From Lamellibrachia satsuma (lineage: Eukaryota; Annelida; Polychaeta; Sabellida; Siboglinidae), in NCBI GenBank assembly GCA_033239005.1, contig BSQZ01000034.1, positions 5,662,001 through 5,726,000 of the forward strand: a DNA stretch of 64,000 nucleotides. Reading direction: 5' to 3'. Numbering within the stretch: the first letter of the stretch is position 1; every line of letters begins with the position of its first letter. Under the pieces are notes generated by a model. That model was not told where the DNA came from, did no database searches, and saw nothing but the letters and a program-made list of their open reading frames with translations. A program made the translations under genes and the position numbers. Below are positions 12,301 through 22,745 of this stretch, one piece after another.

Positions 12301-15300
12301 CCTCTGATGTATTATTCAAAAGGTACAAGACTTTTTGCTAAATGTCAGCTGAAAACAGCAAGCACAGTACTTAAAAAATTAAATTCAAAATAAAATTATT
12401 GAAAACGACTGATTACACATATTAAGATCAACTGGTCACAAAATCTGTTTTAGCATCATTTATTAAGAAAAAATATTAAATATAAAAAAATGGATGAATG
12501 AATGTTTCCAAGAGTATGACAATGGAGCAAGATGGCAATAATATAGGCACACGTGACTAACAAGGGTCACATCATTATAACGTATCTATCATTAAATTCA
12601 ATTTTTTTTACAAAATCCCAACTTAATTGCCTGTAGACTACAACACTGGAATGCACTGAACAATTACGATGGACACCATTAGCAGGTTGTAATGGATAAA
12701 CAAACAAACACAAATTACCTGCTTTATTAATTCATTTAGCCCACTATGAATCAGGTCCATTAATGTTCGAATGTGCAGTGTGTGGATAGTTTAATTAATA
12801 CGCGCAGCTGGTTAAAAGGGTGTATACTTTTGTTAAAATAATTGAAAGAATTTACTTTGATCAGGACACTTAAGAAAGGCAAGTTACATGTAGCCAGGTT
12901 GGACCATAACTAATTTCCTACTCAGTTCATTGATTTCATCAAAACTGAATAACAAATCTGATGAAATGAGCTAGCACAAAGTAACAATTTCACAAGCTGT
13001 TTGCACACACCTGTTGAAGTTGAATCTGTTGTATGTGAGGAATGTGAGAGTGAACTCGAGGCCGGAGTAGAGGAAGAGATACAGGAAGTAGACGACTCCA
13101 ACCTGGCGCAGCACCCCCACATCTGGAACGACAGCAAAGGACAGTGCAATAAACCATATTTATTACACGGGTAGTTGCTACTGATAACGTGCTGTCTGCG
13201 GTGTATGATACACACTGTCCAGTGTTATGTACAGTGTAATAAAAACTGACTATTATGCACGCGCACGGAAGAATTAATTAATGGCAAACAAATAAGAAAA
13301 TTACCATTTTATTGTAGTAAATAAATTATATTGAAATGCTAGTTATGAACCCATATAATAAACGCACTTGTTGCTTCAGACTGTTGTATTGGGTTCGCAA
13401 GCTCATTTGATACATTCTGAAGCAACTCGTGTGTAAAACCTACTGTCGCTCAACAAGTGTAAACTATCACAGAGCAATAACAATCGTAACATACAGATCC
13501 GGTAGCAGTTTTTTTGGGAAGTGCCACCAGACATCACGTATCGTCCTTTTATAATGTGTGGCGGTGAGGCTAGACAAGATACCTATTTTGGAGTCTCTGT
13601 ACATCTATTGCCAATGCAGTGCATGGAAAGTCGATTAATGCAACATTTTAACCAGAAAACTCTCTAAAAATATATAACTTTCCAATGTTTTTTGTAATCC
13701 AAGTGGACCCCTGACCCACCCACCCATTCACCACATCATATTGTCCTTTTTTAATGTGAGACTGTGGGGCTAGACAAGATACATACCTTCCTTGCTGATG
13801 CCTCTCACAGCTGAGAACTTGAACAGTGCAACTGGGTTAATGAGATTTATTGCCTGGTCAATGACGTTCTCTGTCTTCTTTGACTGTCAACACATACACG
13901 TCAATTTGTTACACAATAACATACATATAAAACATGCCTTTCACAGTGAATCTGCCCGTGCATTTCTTCATTCCGAGATGTTTACATCAAAGGGAAACTT
14001 GGAGTCTCTGTACATCTATTGTTAATGCAGTGCATGGAAAGCTGATTAATGCAACATTTTAACTCTCTAAAAATATAACTTTCCAATTTGTTTAGTAATC
14101 CAAGTGGACCCTTAACTCGTCCACCCACCACCCACATCGCGTGTAGTATAATTACGAAATGGCCTTGAGTTTTCCTAATAATCACCTCATCGTAGCAATG
14201 GCTACTGTAAACCTGGCAATATGTTTACCTGGAAGTCCACTAACACGGGTAAATGTTCAAACACTGGAATGTAAATTTTAGGTGAAGCACAAATAGTTAA
14301 TTTTTTTCTTTTTTTGAATCAGCAAATGTTGGTTTGAATTAAGCAGTGGATACACTGAAATTGTAAAAAAATATCTTAAGTAGCAACAACTAAATCATTT
14401 ACTTATCTGCTGGAGCTTAATCATCATGCTCCAATTGGGAATGTTGCCAACATGAACAAATAAAAATTGTACTAAGTAATTACTAATGTATTACTGAAAC
14501 ATGTGAACTCAGGGCCTTCCTTGTAACTAAAAAAGAAATTACAATATTCAAATTATGACCCCACCCATCAACACCTGACAAAAAAAAATTTTTGCACTGT
14601 ACATGTATTGCCAGTGTGTGCCGATTATTGCAAAATTTCAACCACGAAAAAATATAACTTTCCAATTTTTTATAATCCAAGTGGACACTGGATCCACCCA
14701 CCCACATCCAATGTTTTTTGGATTATTGAAATTTTACTACATCTACAAAGCCACTGACACACATAACTGGAAAAAGTTATGGCCAGCTTACCCGTCGCTC
14801 CTGTGGCAGTGTTTCCTTCATGAACAACACGAGGAAGAGGACATCAAGCGAGGCGAGGAGAAGGGCGAAGAGGGCAGGGGCGACAAAGAACATGCCCTCC
14901 TGGCCCTTAGACTGGGCTGAGAAGTAGGCCCCAATCATGGGCCCTATTAGAAACCCGACCGAGAACGCTATTCCAATGAGAGCCTACAACAGAAGGAAAG
15001 AGCGTGAATGCAGATGCTGAGTATTCTTTTGCAAAAAAAAGGTGTCTACTATTTGTTGACATGGAAAGGGATGACCTCAAAATGTTGATGTAAGCCCAAA
15101 TTTGAAACGTGAGCAACTTTAGTAAGTTTGTGTTCACCAGGAGGCACTTCAGTAACTTTGTGTTCACCAGCTGGCACTTCAGTAACTTTGTGTTCACCAG
15201 GAGGCACTTCAGTAACTTTATGTTCACCAGGAGGCACTTCAGTAACTTTATGTTCACCAGGAGGCACTTCAGTAACTTTGTGTTCACCTGAAGCCACTTC

Positions 15301-18300
15301 AGTCACTTTGTGTTCACCAGGTGGCACTTCAGTCACTTTGTGGTCACCGGTGAAGGTGGCACTTCAGTGACTTCATGCTCACCAGGTGGCACTTCAGCCA
15401 TCATATGCGTATGAAGTCAGCGACCTTATGAACTGGGATCGGAAAATGAACAACGTTTTTGGGAAAACACATCAATGTACGAGTCTAAACTAAACAGTTT
15501 CTAACTCTGTAGTGTCGTACACATGAGATCTTCTACAGCTTATCATCTCATGCAATGTCATTGCTAAAACAATATTCACCACCGACACAATTCACACATC
15601 AGTAGTTATCTGTTAATGTAACAATTTCACAAGCAATGTATGATATGAGAATAATCTCCTTTATTTTTTAAAACAAGTATTCCTGTATCTAGATTATACT
15701 CAATAATGAGTTATGAAAAGTGTACAATAAAACCGTGCAAGCAACAGGAAAGAAGTGTGTACACTGGAATAATAATGATAATATTACAAAACAATTATAT
15801 GCCAATTCCACAAACGTGCGAGACATTTACTTTCTATCATGTAACAGCTGGTCAAAAATGCAGGACTGTTCTGAAGATTACGGTAAGCATGACACGCATG
15901 GCCATATCTGAACCTACCATTCCCTTGCCACGTTTCTCAGGGGGCGCCACATCAGCCACAATGGCGGTGCTGAGAGAGATGTTTCCCTTGCTGATCCCTG
16001 CCATGACGCGGGCGATAACAAAGATGGCGAATGTGGATGACACGGCCCACAGTGCATACGACATCGCAATACCCACCTGCAATAATCCATTGATGATATC
16101 ACACCACACGGACAGTTTCAGAATATAGATATATGTATGCGAGTTATCTTAAAGAATGTTTAATATATGTGCACTTCCACAGTTCTGGGCAATACTGTAC
16201 CTTACATAATTTCAGCTCCACAGCAAATAACATTTTGAATTGGTCAACTCATTAGACAATTTAATCCAACAGATCTTTCAACATAAAGGATTGTCTTGCC
16301 TGAGTCACATTTAAAACAATTTTTATTTTTATTTTGTCAGTTACAGTGTTCAAATCTCTTCGTAGTTTGAAACTTATTTTCTCTTTCTTAAAAGTGTGGT
16401 TATATTAAAGATGTCCCACAAAACAGGTATCCATCGAAAGAAAATTCATGTCAATAGGTGCTGTTTTTGTCATGTGAAAGAGACTTTGTGAACACAAAGT
16501 AACTTACACAATTCAGCAATTGGTTGCACACTCAAAATCCCATTATACAAGACTTGGTGTAAAATTTTTCGTTTTAATCTCACAGATGGTTTAGACCAAG
16601 TCCTAATTTTGACAGGAAATCTATTTTACCCGGGTAGTCATTTTATGCACTTCAGACTCTTAGAAATCTACATATGTGATATACTCATTTTCACTCAGAC
16701 AAGAAATTTTTGCACAACCCTGCCATCATGTATCACAGGTCACAACTTGAAACTTATTAGTACTGAAAATGTTTCTGTTATTCACAAGAGGGCAGCACAC
16801 ACATACTCATGCACCATGCCTAGGGGCTGCATATATGTATGTTGGTACATAGTTGTAGCCACTGTGCTGAATGAAGTGTCAACATGTCAGTAGTGCTTGA
16901 CAAATAGACATGACTGATGAGTCGGTTGTTGTGAATGTGTTAATGTACCTTTCAGAGTCTCATGTTTGATGAATCTTTCATAACCATCTCTTTCACTGCT
17001 TCATTGTCTAACTAAACTGGAGAATGGTTCAGCTAGTCACAAAAGCTTAGTCATATTTTCAAAGAGACTCTGAAGGGTGTCTTAAACTTTCTTCTATATG
17101 AATATCACAGAGTCTGCAAGCAACTTGCTGATGAGTAAACTGGCAAGAGCAAATATAATAAACAATAATTTGAGATTACATTACAGTTCACTCAACTGTA
17201 TACAACTCCAGTGATGTAGTAATACGAACAAACAACATCCGCACAGCAATTGCAGAGTGGCTGGATGCTTCAATAGAAGTTGGAATGATGTTTGCATGAA
17301 CAGGTCTGCTGGTGGCAAAGTGTAACGCGGTCTGAGCATTGTTGGAGAGGCGCAGTAAAAAATGAACGCTTTTACTCACAGCAGATAGAATCATGAGAGG
17401 TTTCCTGCCGTACACGTCGGACGCAGCACCCATAAGTGGTGCCGCCAGGAACTGCAGGAAGGAGAACATCGACCCTATCAGACCTGAAACACAGACCACA
17501 ACATCATTCATATTTGCAAAGGCCGGCTTAGGTGTTTTGCAAATATAAACAAATTCAAATAATCCACTTGGATTATAATAAAACAACTTATTTTTAAAAG
17601 ATTTTTTCTTTGTTGAAAATTTTAAATAATTGGCTTTCTAACCACGATTCTTTAGCAGTACCTCTAATTTTACATTTTTTTATATTTTTGGATGGGGTGT
17701 GGGTTGGTGGGATCAATCCTATTATTTTTTTGGGGGGACTATTGGATTTTTTTTCTATGTACAAAACCCTTATAAAATTGTTTTTTTCCAACAAGATGTT
17801 GCACAATATTGCACTGCAAGATTCAAATCAGTTATGTAAACACTCATGCAAAACCAATTAGCAAGGCATCAGTTGGTGCACCTTTCATCTTTTAGCTCAA
17901 ATCAGGAATGATGATGAGTCAGTATCTAGGTCACAGTGTCTATAAACACACTCATAACATAGTTGCCCGGGGTCACGCCACACAATGTTACCTGACAAGT
18001 TGCGGTAAAAGTCGCTCAAGCGAAGGGCTGCTTTATAATTCTATGAAAATGGACCATCTCAAAAACAGTGCTTCCAGATAGATAAATCTCTGAAGTGTCC
18101 CTAGATGCAAGATATGTCGAGAATATATATCTAAATGGTTACCTCCAAATAAAACAGCGTTCCACTTTGGGGTATCAGGGGCACCAACCATGGAGCGGAA
18201 GCCATTGACAGAGCTTTGCAGGGTCCCATAGAGGCCGCCCTGGAAACAAAGTCATTCATATTTCTACACTTATAAACCAATTTCACCTTCGCCACCACCT

Positions 18301-19631
18301 ATGCCATACCCTTGCCGCCATAGGCTTCTTACTAAGTCAGTACCCCTGGCAGATCGACCTGTTAACATGCAGACTTTCCAGTTACTGCGTTAACCAATGG
18401 GATTGCTCGCTGGAATTTATGGGACTCGCATGGGGGAACTTAACTTTAATTGTCAGTGGACCTATCATCACTGGTAAGACGGGTAATGATGAGCATTTCC
18501 TGGAAATGCTCTTTGAAGCTTGGGCGAATCTAGTTCCCAGACGCACGCCGACCGTAACAAGGAGTGGGAAGACATACAAATGATTCAGTGTACATCTGTA
18601 CATGGCGTGGAAAAAACTGACAAATCTACATTTCAATAAGTCGATCTGCCAAACATACTATAGTACCACACCTGGGCCCATATTCCCGAAAGGCTTATGA
18701 ATTCGTAACTCAAGTTTTCCGTAAAAAGGGCAGCAAATATATATATATACACCCTGCATATATAATATAATGCCAAAATAACATGGCGAATTTAAGATTA
18801 TAACGCAAGCCTGTCAGTTTTGGCAGAGATTCAACATGGATTATGTAATACTTCAGCAGGCATATTCAGTATTCAGCACGCGGATAATATTTATCCAGAT
18901 ATTCCAAGAGTGAACACCCCGTGATACTTTTGCTGCCATATTTACGAAAAACTTGAGTTACAAATTTGTAAGTTTTTCCAGAATATTCCAGGCTAGCGAG
19001 TGTGCTATGTCACAACCATATATGTGGACGTAGGTGCACCTTATGTGATGATATGACATGTCTCCACATTTGTCAGTGCATTGCTGCCACATGAGTCTGA
19101 TGGAAGTCAAGCCCTGTAAATTATTTGATGTTGTCTGTCCTGTTCATTCTCTGCCTGCCTCTCTTTACCAATTTGCTACACAGCATAAAGCTCACTGTGG
19201 GACAATTGACAATTAGAGTCAAACAAGGCACCACATTATCCAATGCATTCTATGGTATAATTATTCCAATGAAATAACGGTTTTCTATGTATCGCTAACT
19301 ACATATGTGCAACACAAAACGCGATTTATATTGAAACACACAAATTAGACATAACACACTTCGCAGATAAATGCATAAATTGGTTATTATGCAATTGAAA
19401 TAAAATGTGCTATACCTGATCAATGCGTCCATAGTAGTCCAACAATACTGGAAATAGTGGCAGGATCATTGCAAACGCCACCAAATCCAACAACAGGGAC
19501 ACAAATATGACCCTCAGCATCTTGCCACTAGCTCCGTCTGGTGGCTGATGACTGGTCTTCTTTGTGGTGCCCTCTAGTGTTGGGTTGAGGTTCTTGTTGG
19601 CGTCGATTTGCAGGTCTGTCATTTTCTGCAT
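9061..19631 (-). CDS. MFSD10: MFSD10-like major facilitator superfamily transporter (11 coding exons)
   Basis: Membrane transporter of the MFS, related to vertebrate MFSD10 (TETRAN), a presumed organic anion or drug efflux carrier. Exons in order: 19416-19631, 18143-18239, 17380-17483, 15918-16076, 14792-14983, 13787-13883, 13011-13122, 12035-12090, 11791-11843, 11255-11345, 9061-9302. Every junction has AG/GT and the phases join, giving 1419 nt and about 472 residues (human about 455). Landmarks are the first membrane segment (VSLLLDLVAFAMILPLFP), MFS motif A GAASDVYGRKP at about 123-133, an ARVMAGISKGN loop, FKFSAVRGISKE before the central loop, and QDQKGTVMGIFRSLGAMARA near the C-terminus. 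An ATG just after an acceptor-like TTTTATACCAG is taken as start; an in-frame ATG at 19682 is the alternative. The orthologue call rests on motif recognition, not a tree. Confidence 0.9.
9657..9890 (-). mobile_element. CR1-like LINE 3' end, truncated copy A
   Basis: On the minus strand this carries a decayed ORF2 C-terminus (the EWNKLP...VNVFK type end), a 3' UTR, and a terminus of two direct AAATCTTGTT repeats. The same terminus ends copies B (39709) and C (41757). It sits in the last intron of the MFSD10-like gene, in the same orientation as the gene. Confidence 0.75.
10050..10330. repeat. Two diverged direct copies of an AT-rich segment
   Basis: Two stretches share AATAATAAA, then TTTTGGCC, TTTTACTGAA and TTACTCC, offset by roughly 170-180 bases. 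They lie in the last MFSD10-like intron and look like an old local duplication. Confidence 0.45.
11255..11345 (-). CDS. MFSD10: MFSD10-like exon 10
   Basis: 91 nt, enters in phase 0 and leaves in phase 1. Encodes a membrane segment, GLVILIPSFLIIGIAHS, and KKLLYVGIVLYSF. Confidence 0.9.
11791..11843 (-). CDS. MFSD10: MFSD10-like exon 9
   Basis: 53 nt, encoding the cytoplasmic loop GGIVRRFPPGKEISFAMK. The basic Arg-Arg and Pro-Gly match the loop after TM8 in MFSD10 proteins. Confidence 0.88.
12035..12090 (-). CDS. MFSD10: MFSD10-like exon 8
   Basis: 56 nt, encoding MDQGRMFFVIGITMIIVQ, equivalent to the QQGKMFF...TM..IQG stretch of vertebrate MFSD10. Confidence 0.9.
12091..13010. other. MFSD10-like intron 7, no recognised content
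   Basis: AT-rich intron with no gene, clear transposon or tandem array that I can identify. Confidence 0.5.
13011..13122 (-). CDS. MFSD10: MFSD10-like exon 7
   Basis: 112 nt. Encodes DVGVLRQVGVVYFLYLFLYS followed by GLEFTLTFLTYNRFNFN, the TM7 region that is very typical of MFSD10. Confidence 0.93.
13540..13783. repeat. Dispersed intronic repeat R, copy 1, with adjacent local duplication
   Basis: From 13587 the plus strand reads TTTGGAGTCTCTGTACATCT, then GCAGTGCATGGAAAG, ATATAACTTTCCAAT, AATCCAAGTGGACCC and CACCCACCCA. Related copies lie at 13996-14140 and 14590-14712, with an inverted relic near 17560-17735. The flanking words TCGTCCTTTTATAATGTG and GGCTAGACAAGATAC occur twice (13545-13585 and 13743-13783), so the segment was duplicated locally. 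It reaches the exon 6 splice donor. Confidence 0.7.
13787..13883 (-). CDS. MFSD10: MFSD10-like exon 6
   Basis: 97 nt, phase 0 in and phase 1 out. Encodes the central cytoplasmic loop, ending ALFKFSAVRGISKE; the RALFRFSAV-type block is characteristic of the family. Confidence 0.92.
13996..14140. repeat. Dispersed intronic repeat R, copy 2
   Basis: Same order of words as copy 1 (TTGGAGTCTCTGTACATCTA through AATCCAAGTGGACCC and CACCCACCACCCACAT), with a short internal deletion. Confidence 0.7.
14590..14712. repeat. Dispersed intronic repeat R, copy 3
   Basis: Shorter and more diverged: CACTGTACATGTATTGCCAG, AATATAACTTTCCAAT, AATCCAAGTGGACACTGG, CCACCCACCCACATCC. Confidence 0.6.
14792..14983 (-). 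CDS. MFSD10: MFSD10-like exon 5
   Basis: 192 nt, both ends phase 0. Encodes ALIGIAFSVGFLIGPMIGAY, a short loop rich in Gln and Gly, then FFVAPALFALLLASLDVLFL and the MKETLPQERR end; the KETLP motif is the usual MFS end of TM6. Confidence 0.95.
15112..15400. repeat. 30-bp minisatellite, about ten copies
   Basis: The unit contains CACTTCAGTAACTTTGTGTT and CACCAGGAGG. It lies in MFSD10-like intron 4. Because 30 is a multiple of three it creates shadow ORFs such as HKVTEVPPGE on the minus strand. Confidence 0.93.
15918..16076 (-). CDS. MFSD10: MFSD10-like exon 4
   Basis: 159 nt, both ends phase 0. Encodes VGIAMSYALWAVSSTFAIFV, IARVMAGISKGN and LSTAIVADVAPPEKRGKGM: the TM4 Arg and the STAIVAD helix are typical of drug:H+ antiporter-like MFS proteins. 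Confidence 0.95.
16077..17379. other. MFSD10-like intron 3, no recognised content
   Basis: No array or transposon protein that I can identify; ordinary AT-rich intron. Confidence 0.45.
17380..17483 (-). CDS. MFSD10: MFSD10-like exon 3 with MFS motif A
   Basis: 104 nt, phase 1 in, phase 0 out; donor is GTGAGT. Encodes GLIGSMFSFLQFLAAPLMG directly followed by AASDVYGRKPLMILSA, which contains the G-x-x-S-D-x-x-G-R-K-P signature between TM2 and TM3. Confidence 0.95.
18143..18239 (-). CDS. MFSD10: MFSD10-like exon 2
   Basis: 97 nt, phase 0 in and phase 1 out. Encodes the first luminal loop: GGLYGTLQSSVNGFRSMVG, then DTPKWNAVLFG. Vertebrate MFSD10 has a similar LYGSWQ...NSVLFGG loop. Confidence 0.92.
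18672..18995. mobile_element. MITE-like foldback element in MFSD10-like intron 1
   Basis: The left side (GAATTCGTAACTCAAGTTTT near 18700) is repeated in inverted, imperfect form near 18955 (AAAACTTGAGTTACAAATTT). The two inverted arms are about 40-45 bp, some 320 bp end to end. No coding capacity. Target duplication not established. Confidence 0.5.
19416..19631 (-). CDS. MFSD10: MFSD10-like exon 1 (first coding exon)
   Basis: 216 nt from the chosen ATG to a CAG|GTATAG donor. Encodes a polar N-terminal tail (MQKMTDLQIDANKNLNP...), then SGKMLRVIFVSLLLDLVAF and the rest of TM1, ending DYYGRIDQ. TTTTATACCAG directly before the ATG looks like a 3' splice site, so a non-coding first exon may lie upstream. 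Confidence 0.85.
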
Positions 19632-19689
19632 CTGGTATAAAATATAGACTGACAGTTGACACCGTGGTTTATATCTAGACATTCAGAAT

Positions 19690-20395
19690 AAATATGACAT
19701 TCATAATTCATTCATTCATTGGAACAATTGCAGCTAAAGTGAGCCAGAGAGGTGACTTTCTATAATTGCATTAAGACGACAATTTTTTAATCCATTTACT
19801 ACTTCTATATCTCATTATTTAAAAACAAGTTAAAATATATTATTATTTTTCTAGCCATATTGCATACATGCATATATGCATACCTGTTTGGTGTTTTATT
19901 AGGTGATGCCAAGTACACGTCTGTGATATCACAGATGGCAGCTGTTGAAATGTGTTTTTGCTTTGTTCACTACATGGTAAGTGCAGTAAAGAAAGCAGAC
20001 ATAAATCAAACGACTGAGGTGACAGCAGAAATGGCAAATGAGATTTCACCATGGCGATGTAGAAAGTCACACCTACTGAAACCAACAACCCTGACACAGA
20101 CTCAATGTCTCTGGGAAGTTTCAACCATGTTTCAGTTACTGCACAAAATCATCGATGCATCTTGTTCTATCACTGAGTGACTTGAGGACTAAGATGAAAT
20201 GCCCAGTCTTTACAGTAGCAAATGTAGTCCCCTCAATATTTAGAGGTAATTCATTATAGAATAGCATAGTGAATAAAATTAATATATTTTAGGTAAAATT
20301 ACATCATGACCAAACTGTCACTTTGTGTTCTATTTCTGTCAGTCTGTAGACGAGTACCTCCAGTGATCGAAACACAGGGACTGACAGCATTAATA
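19690..20395. other. Upstream flank of the MFSD10-like gene, nothing recognised
   Basis: Probably contains the 5' leader intron or promoter of the transporter, but no core promoter element can be singled out. Confidence 0.35.
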
Positions 20396-20489
20396 ATTTA
20401 AATGTTAATCTCTGCTACTGCAGCAGTGGATGGCTGCAAGCATGCATGTGCATGTCAAAATGGAGAAAATTTTCCAAGTTCTCAGGACT

Positions 20490-20800
20490 ACAGTATTTTG
20501 CAGCAACAACATAAGCTGCAAGTTTGTGGGAACAGCTGGGTCCAGAGAATTACAGGAGCAAAGAGGGTCGGTAGAAGGAGGACGAATGACCTGAGTAAGA
20601 TGGTGAAGGACGTGGGTGGGTCACTTGGTGCGGATGGAGGAGGGCTGACTACAGAAGAAAGCAGAGGCGGGGACTGTAGGAAAAGGGACAGACAACAGTT
20701 GTGATGCGAAGACTGCATTAAGAGGGATGTGAGGAAGACGTAGGACAATAAAAAGGGAGGAAGAAGGCTGTCGACTGGGAGCAGTGGAAATGAACAACAA
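20490..20800 (+). pseudogene. LINE reverse-transcriptase C-terminal remnant
   Basis: Plus-strand reading gives NSWVQRITGAKRVGRRRTNDL followed by decayed Gly/Arg-rich sequence and DCIKRDVRKT-like words. This matches the C-terminal tail of non-LTR reverse transcriptases (W-x-R-x-I-x-G-x-x-R-x-x-R-R-R and later ED-C-V-K-R-D-L). A related remnant lies in the opposite orientation at 22440-22745. Confidence 0.5.
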
Positions 20801-20837
20801 ACAAAGAATTGAAGCAGTACAAGAACTTGTCGGCCTA

Positions 20838-20935
20838 ATTTCTTACTAAAGGGAACAACGAGGTAGAATAATTTCTTACTAAAGGGAACGAGGTAGAAAA
20901 TTTCTTACTAAAGGGAACTACGAGGTAGAATAACA
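20838..20935. repeat. Three-copy short tandem repeat, about 33-40 bp
   Basis: AATTTCTTACTAAAGGGAAC plus GAGGTAGAA occurs three times with small length differences. Confidence 0.85.
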
Positions 20936-21046
20936 GCAACCATCACTAGACAGCATATTGCACACATTTAGCAGTTGATACGAACTGCTGTTCATCTACT
21001 GATAGGATGAGCCATGCAAATTGTAGAGATAGCTGATTATGCAGAT

Positions 21047-21088
21047 ATCTACATTTAGAGATGACACAATTCATCTCTAAATGTAGAT
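21047..21088. other. Perfect 18-bp hairpin with 6-base loop
   Basis: ATCTACATTTAGAGATGA is followed by CACAAT and then its exact reverse complement. Surrounding bases do not pair, so the stem is sharply bounded. Confidence 0.9.
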
Positions 21089-21234
21089 TAAGTTTAACTT
21101 GAGCTTTATGTAATATGATCATGATATTCACAATATTTATCAACAAAATATTATAAATAATAGACACCAAGGAGCAATGATTGTTGGTGTCTCTTTCAAA
21201 AGACACAAGCAAAGTGGAGTGAAAAAAACTGTCG

Positions 21235-21312
21235 AACTTTCAAAAAGGCAGCAGGTGTTTTACAACCTGGCCCCCCGACCGACTACCCAGTGCTGCACCA
21301 GATTACAGCCAC
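21235..21312 (-). repeat. tRNA-derived SINE-like fragment
   Basis: The plus strand shows AGGCAGCAGGTGTTTTACAA and CCCCCCGACCGACTACCCAG, the same layout as the fragment at 30280. The tRNA-like head is read on the minus strand. Confidence 0.4.
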
Positions 21313-22439
21313 TGCGACTCAAATGTCAGCTACTCAAAATTAAACATATTTAGTTGTTGTTTATATCCATAACATTTGTCTACCATATTACAAACAATTC
21401 ACCAGCGAAAAAATTTACTTAAAACGAACACGTGAATTTAGTAAACTATGATGGCAGAACTGTAAGATACTCCATTCTAAATTACCTACCTGTGCAGTTG
21501 CTCAAATTAACACGTCTGAGGCATGTGATAAATGTTTAGAATACTATGACATGAACATGGACAACATACTGATGTTTCTACATCAGACAATTGCCCATAT
21601 GTGATGGCTTAGGGCTATCACAACGAATGACAAACCCAACACCTGCACACTTCCTTTAGGCTATTGTAACCACATAAAACATTTAACCTGGTAACTGCAA
21701 TTACACTGTAGAACTCACACCTACCAGCTGTGTATGTTCCTCTGTGTCTGGGCGTCTCTCTGGCTGACTATCACTGAATTTACACAGTCAAATGCCCACG
21801 TGGGCCTGTTTTAAATGCCCAGCTCAACACCAATTGCAGAGAAGAACGTGTTTCACAAATGTGGGAAGTTTCCCAATGAGAGGGGTGTTAGTGAAGCAGC
21901 TGGGGGAAGTAATTTTCCACAAAAACAAAGATCAACTTGGCGGGTTTTTTCCAGGACCAGGTGGTTTTTATCATGTAATAAATTATATTTAATTTTGGGA
22001 AACCAGCATTACGTTAGCACACAATGAAAGAAAAACAAAGGCAGCAGATGAGATTCCCCCTGTTGGTCTATTGGACCTGGTCACAGACTTGATGTGGAGA
22101 CAATTGGATTAGCATGTCTCGGATTACCAGGGATAAAGTTCAACCTCCTTTGACTGTTTCAGTGAGCAATGCCTAGTGTCTGGGTGCAGGTGTTTGTCTT
22201 TCTAACCTCATGCAATAGTCAATACACAGCCCTGCAACTAATGAAAGTGGACAGCTACATGGTGGACTGGTGTTTGAATATGTGTGGTAGTTGGAATTTA
22301 TATAATAACTCCAATGATTTTGTGGTGTCACTACAGCTCTGTAGTTTCACACAGGTCTTTACTATCATGAGTACTTATGATTGTAGTTAGTAGAGGGGTA
22401 ACTGATGTTTTTGTTCTCCTCCTTTTCCCTGTAGTCTGG

Positions 22440-22745
22440 GGTGAGGCTGGCACCGATACCGGTCGTCGATTTTTGTTTCCCATTCTTCCTCATAGCTAGT
22501 CGCATTTTACTAGTCTCCACCAATAGTCTTCACCCCTCTCTATCCCTCGCCCTCATTCTACTCTCCCCTCCCACTAAATCTCTCTTCACGCAGTCCTCCC
22601 ATCTCAGTCTCGGCCTTCCTCTTTTCTTTCTACCCTCCACTCTAAGTTCATCTGTTCTCTTCATCAATCGTACCCTTCCATTTATGTACATGTCCAGCCC
22701 ACTTTGGCTGAGTCCTCACCAGCTTCATTGTGAGACTCAACTGAT
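22440..22745 (-). pseudogene. LINE reverse-transcriptase C-terminal remnant
   Basis: On the minus strand the sequence encodes a PKWAGHVHKWKG-type start, then LRVEGRKKRGRPRLRWEDC and VKRDLVGG. The WAGHV...GRRKRGRP..RWEDCVKRD pattern is the usual end of non-LTR reverse transcriptases. Stops and frame changes show it is dead. Confidence 0.72.

Noticed and set aside
15049..15370. KVTEVPPGEH / CSPGGTSVTL repeat ORFs as collagen- or mucin-like
   Set aside because: 30-bp minisatellite inside an MFSD10-like intron.
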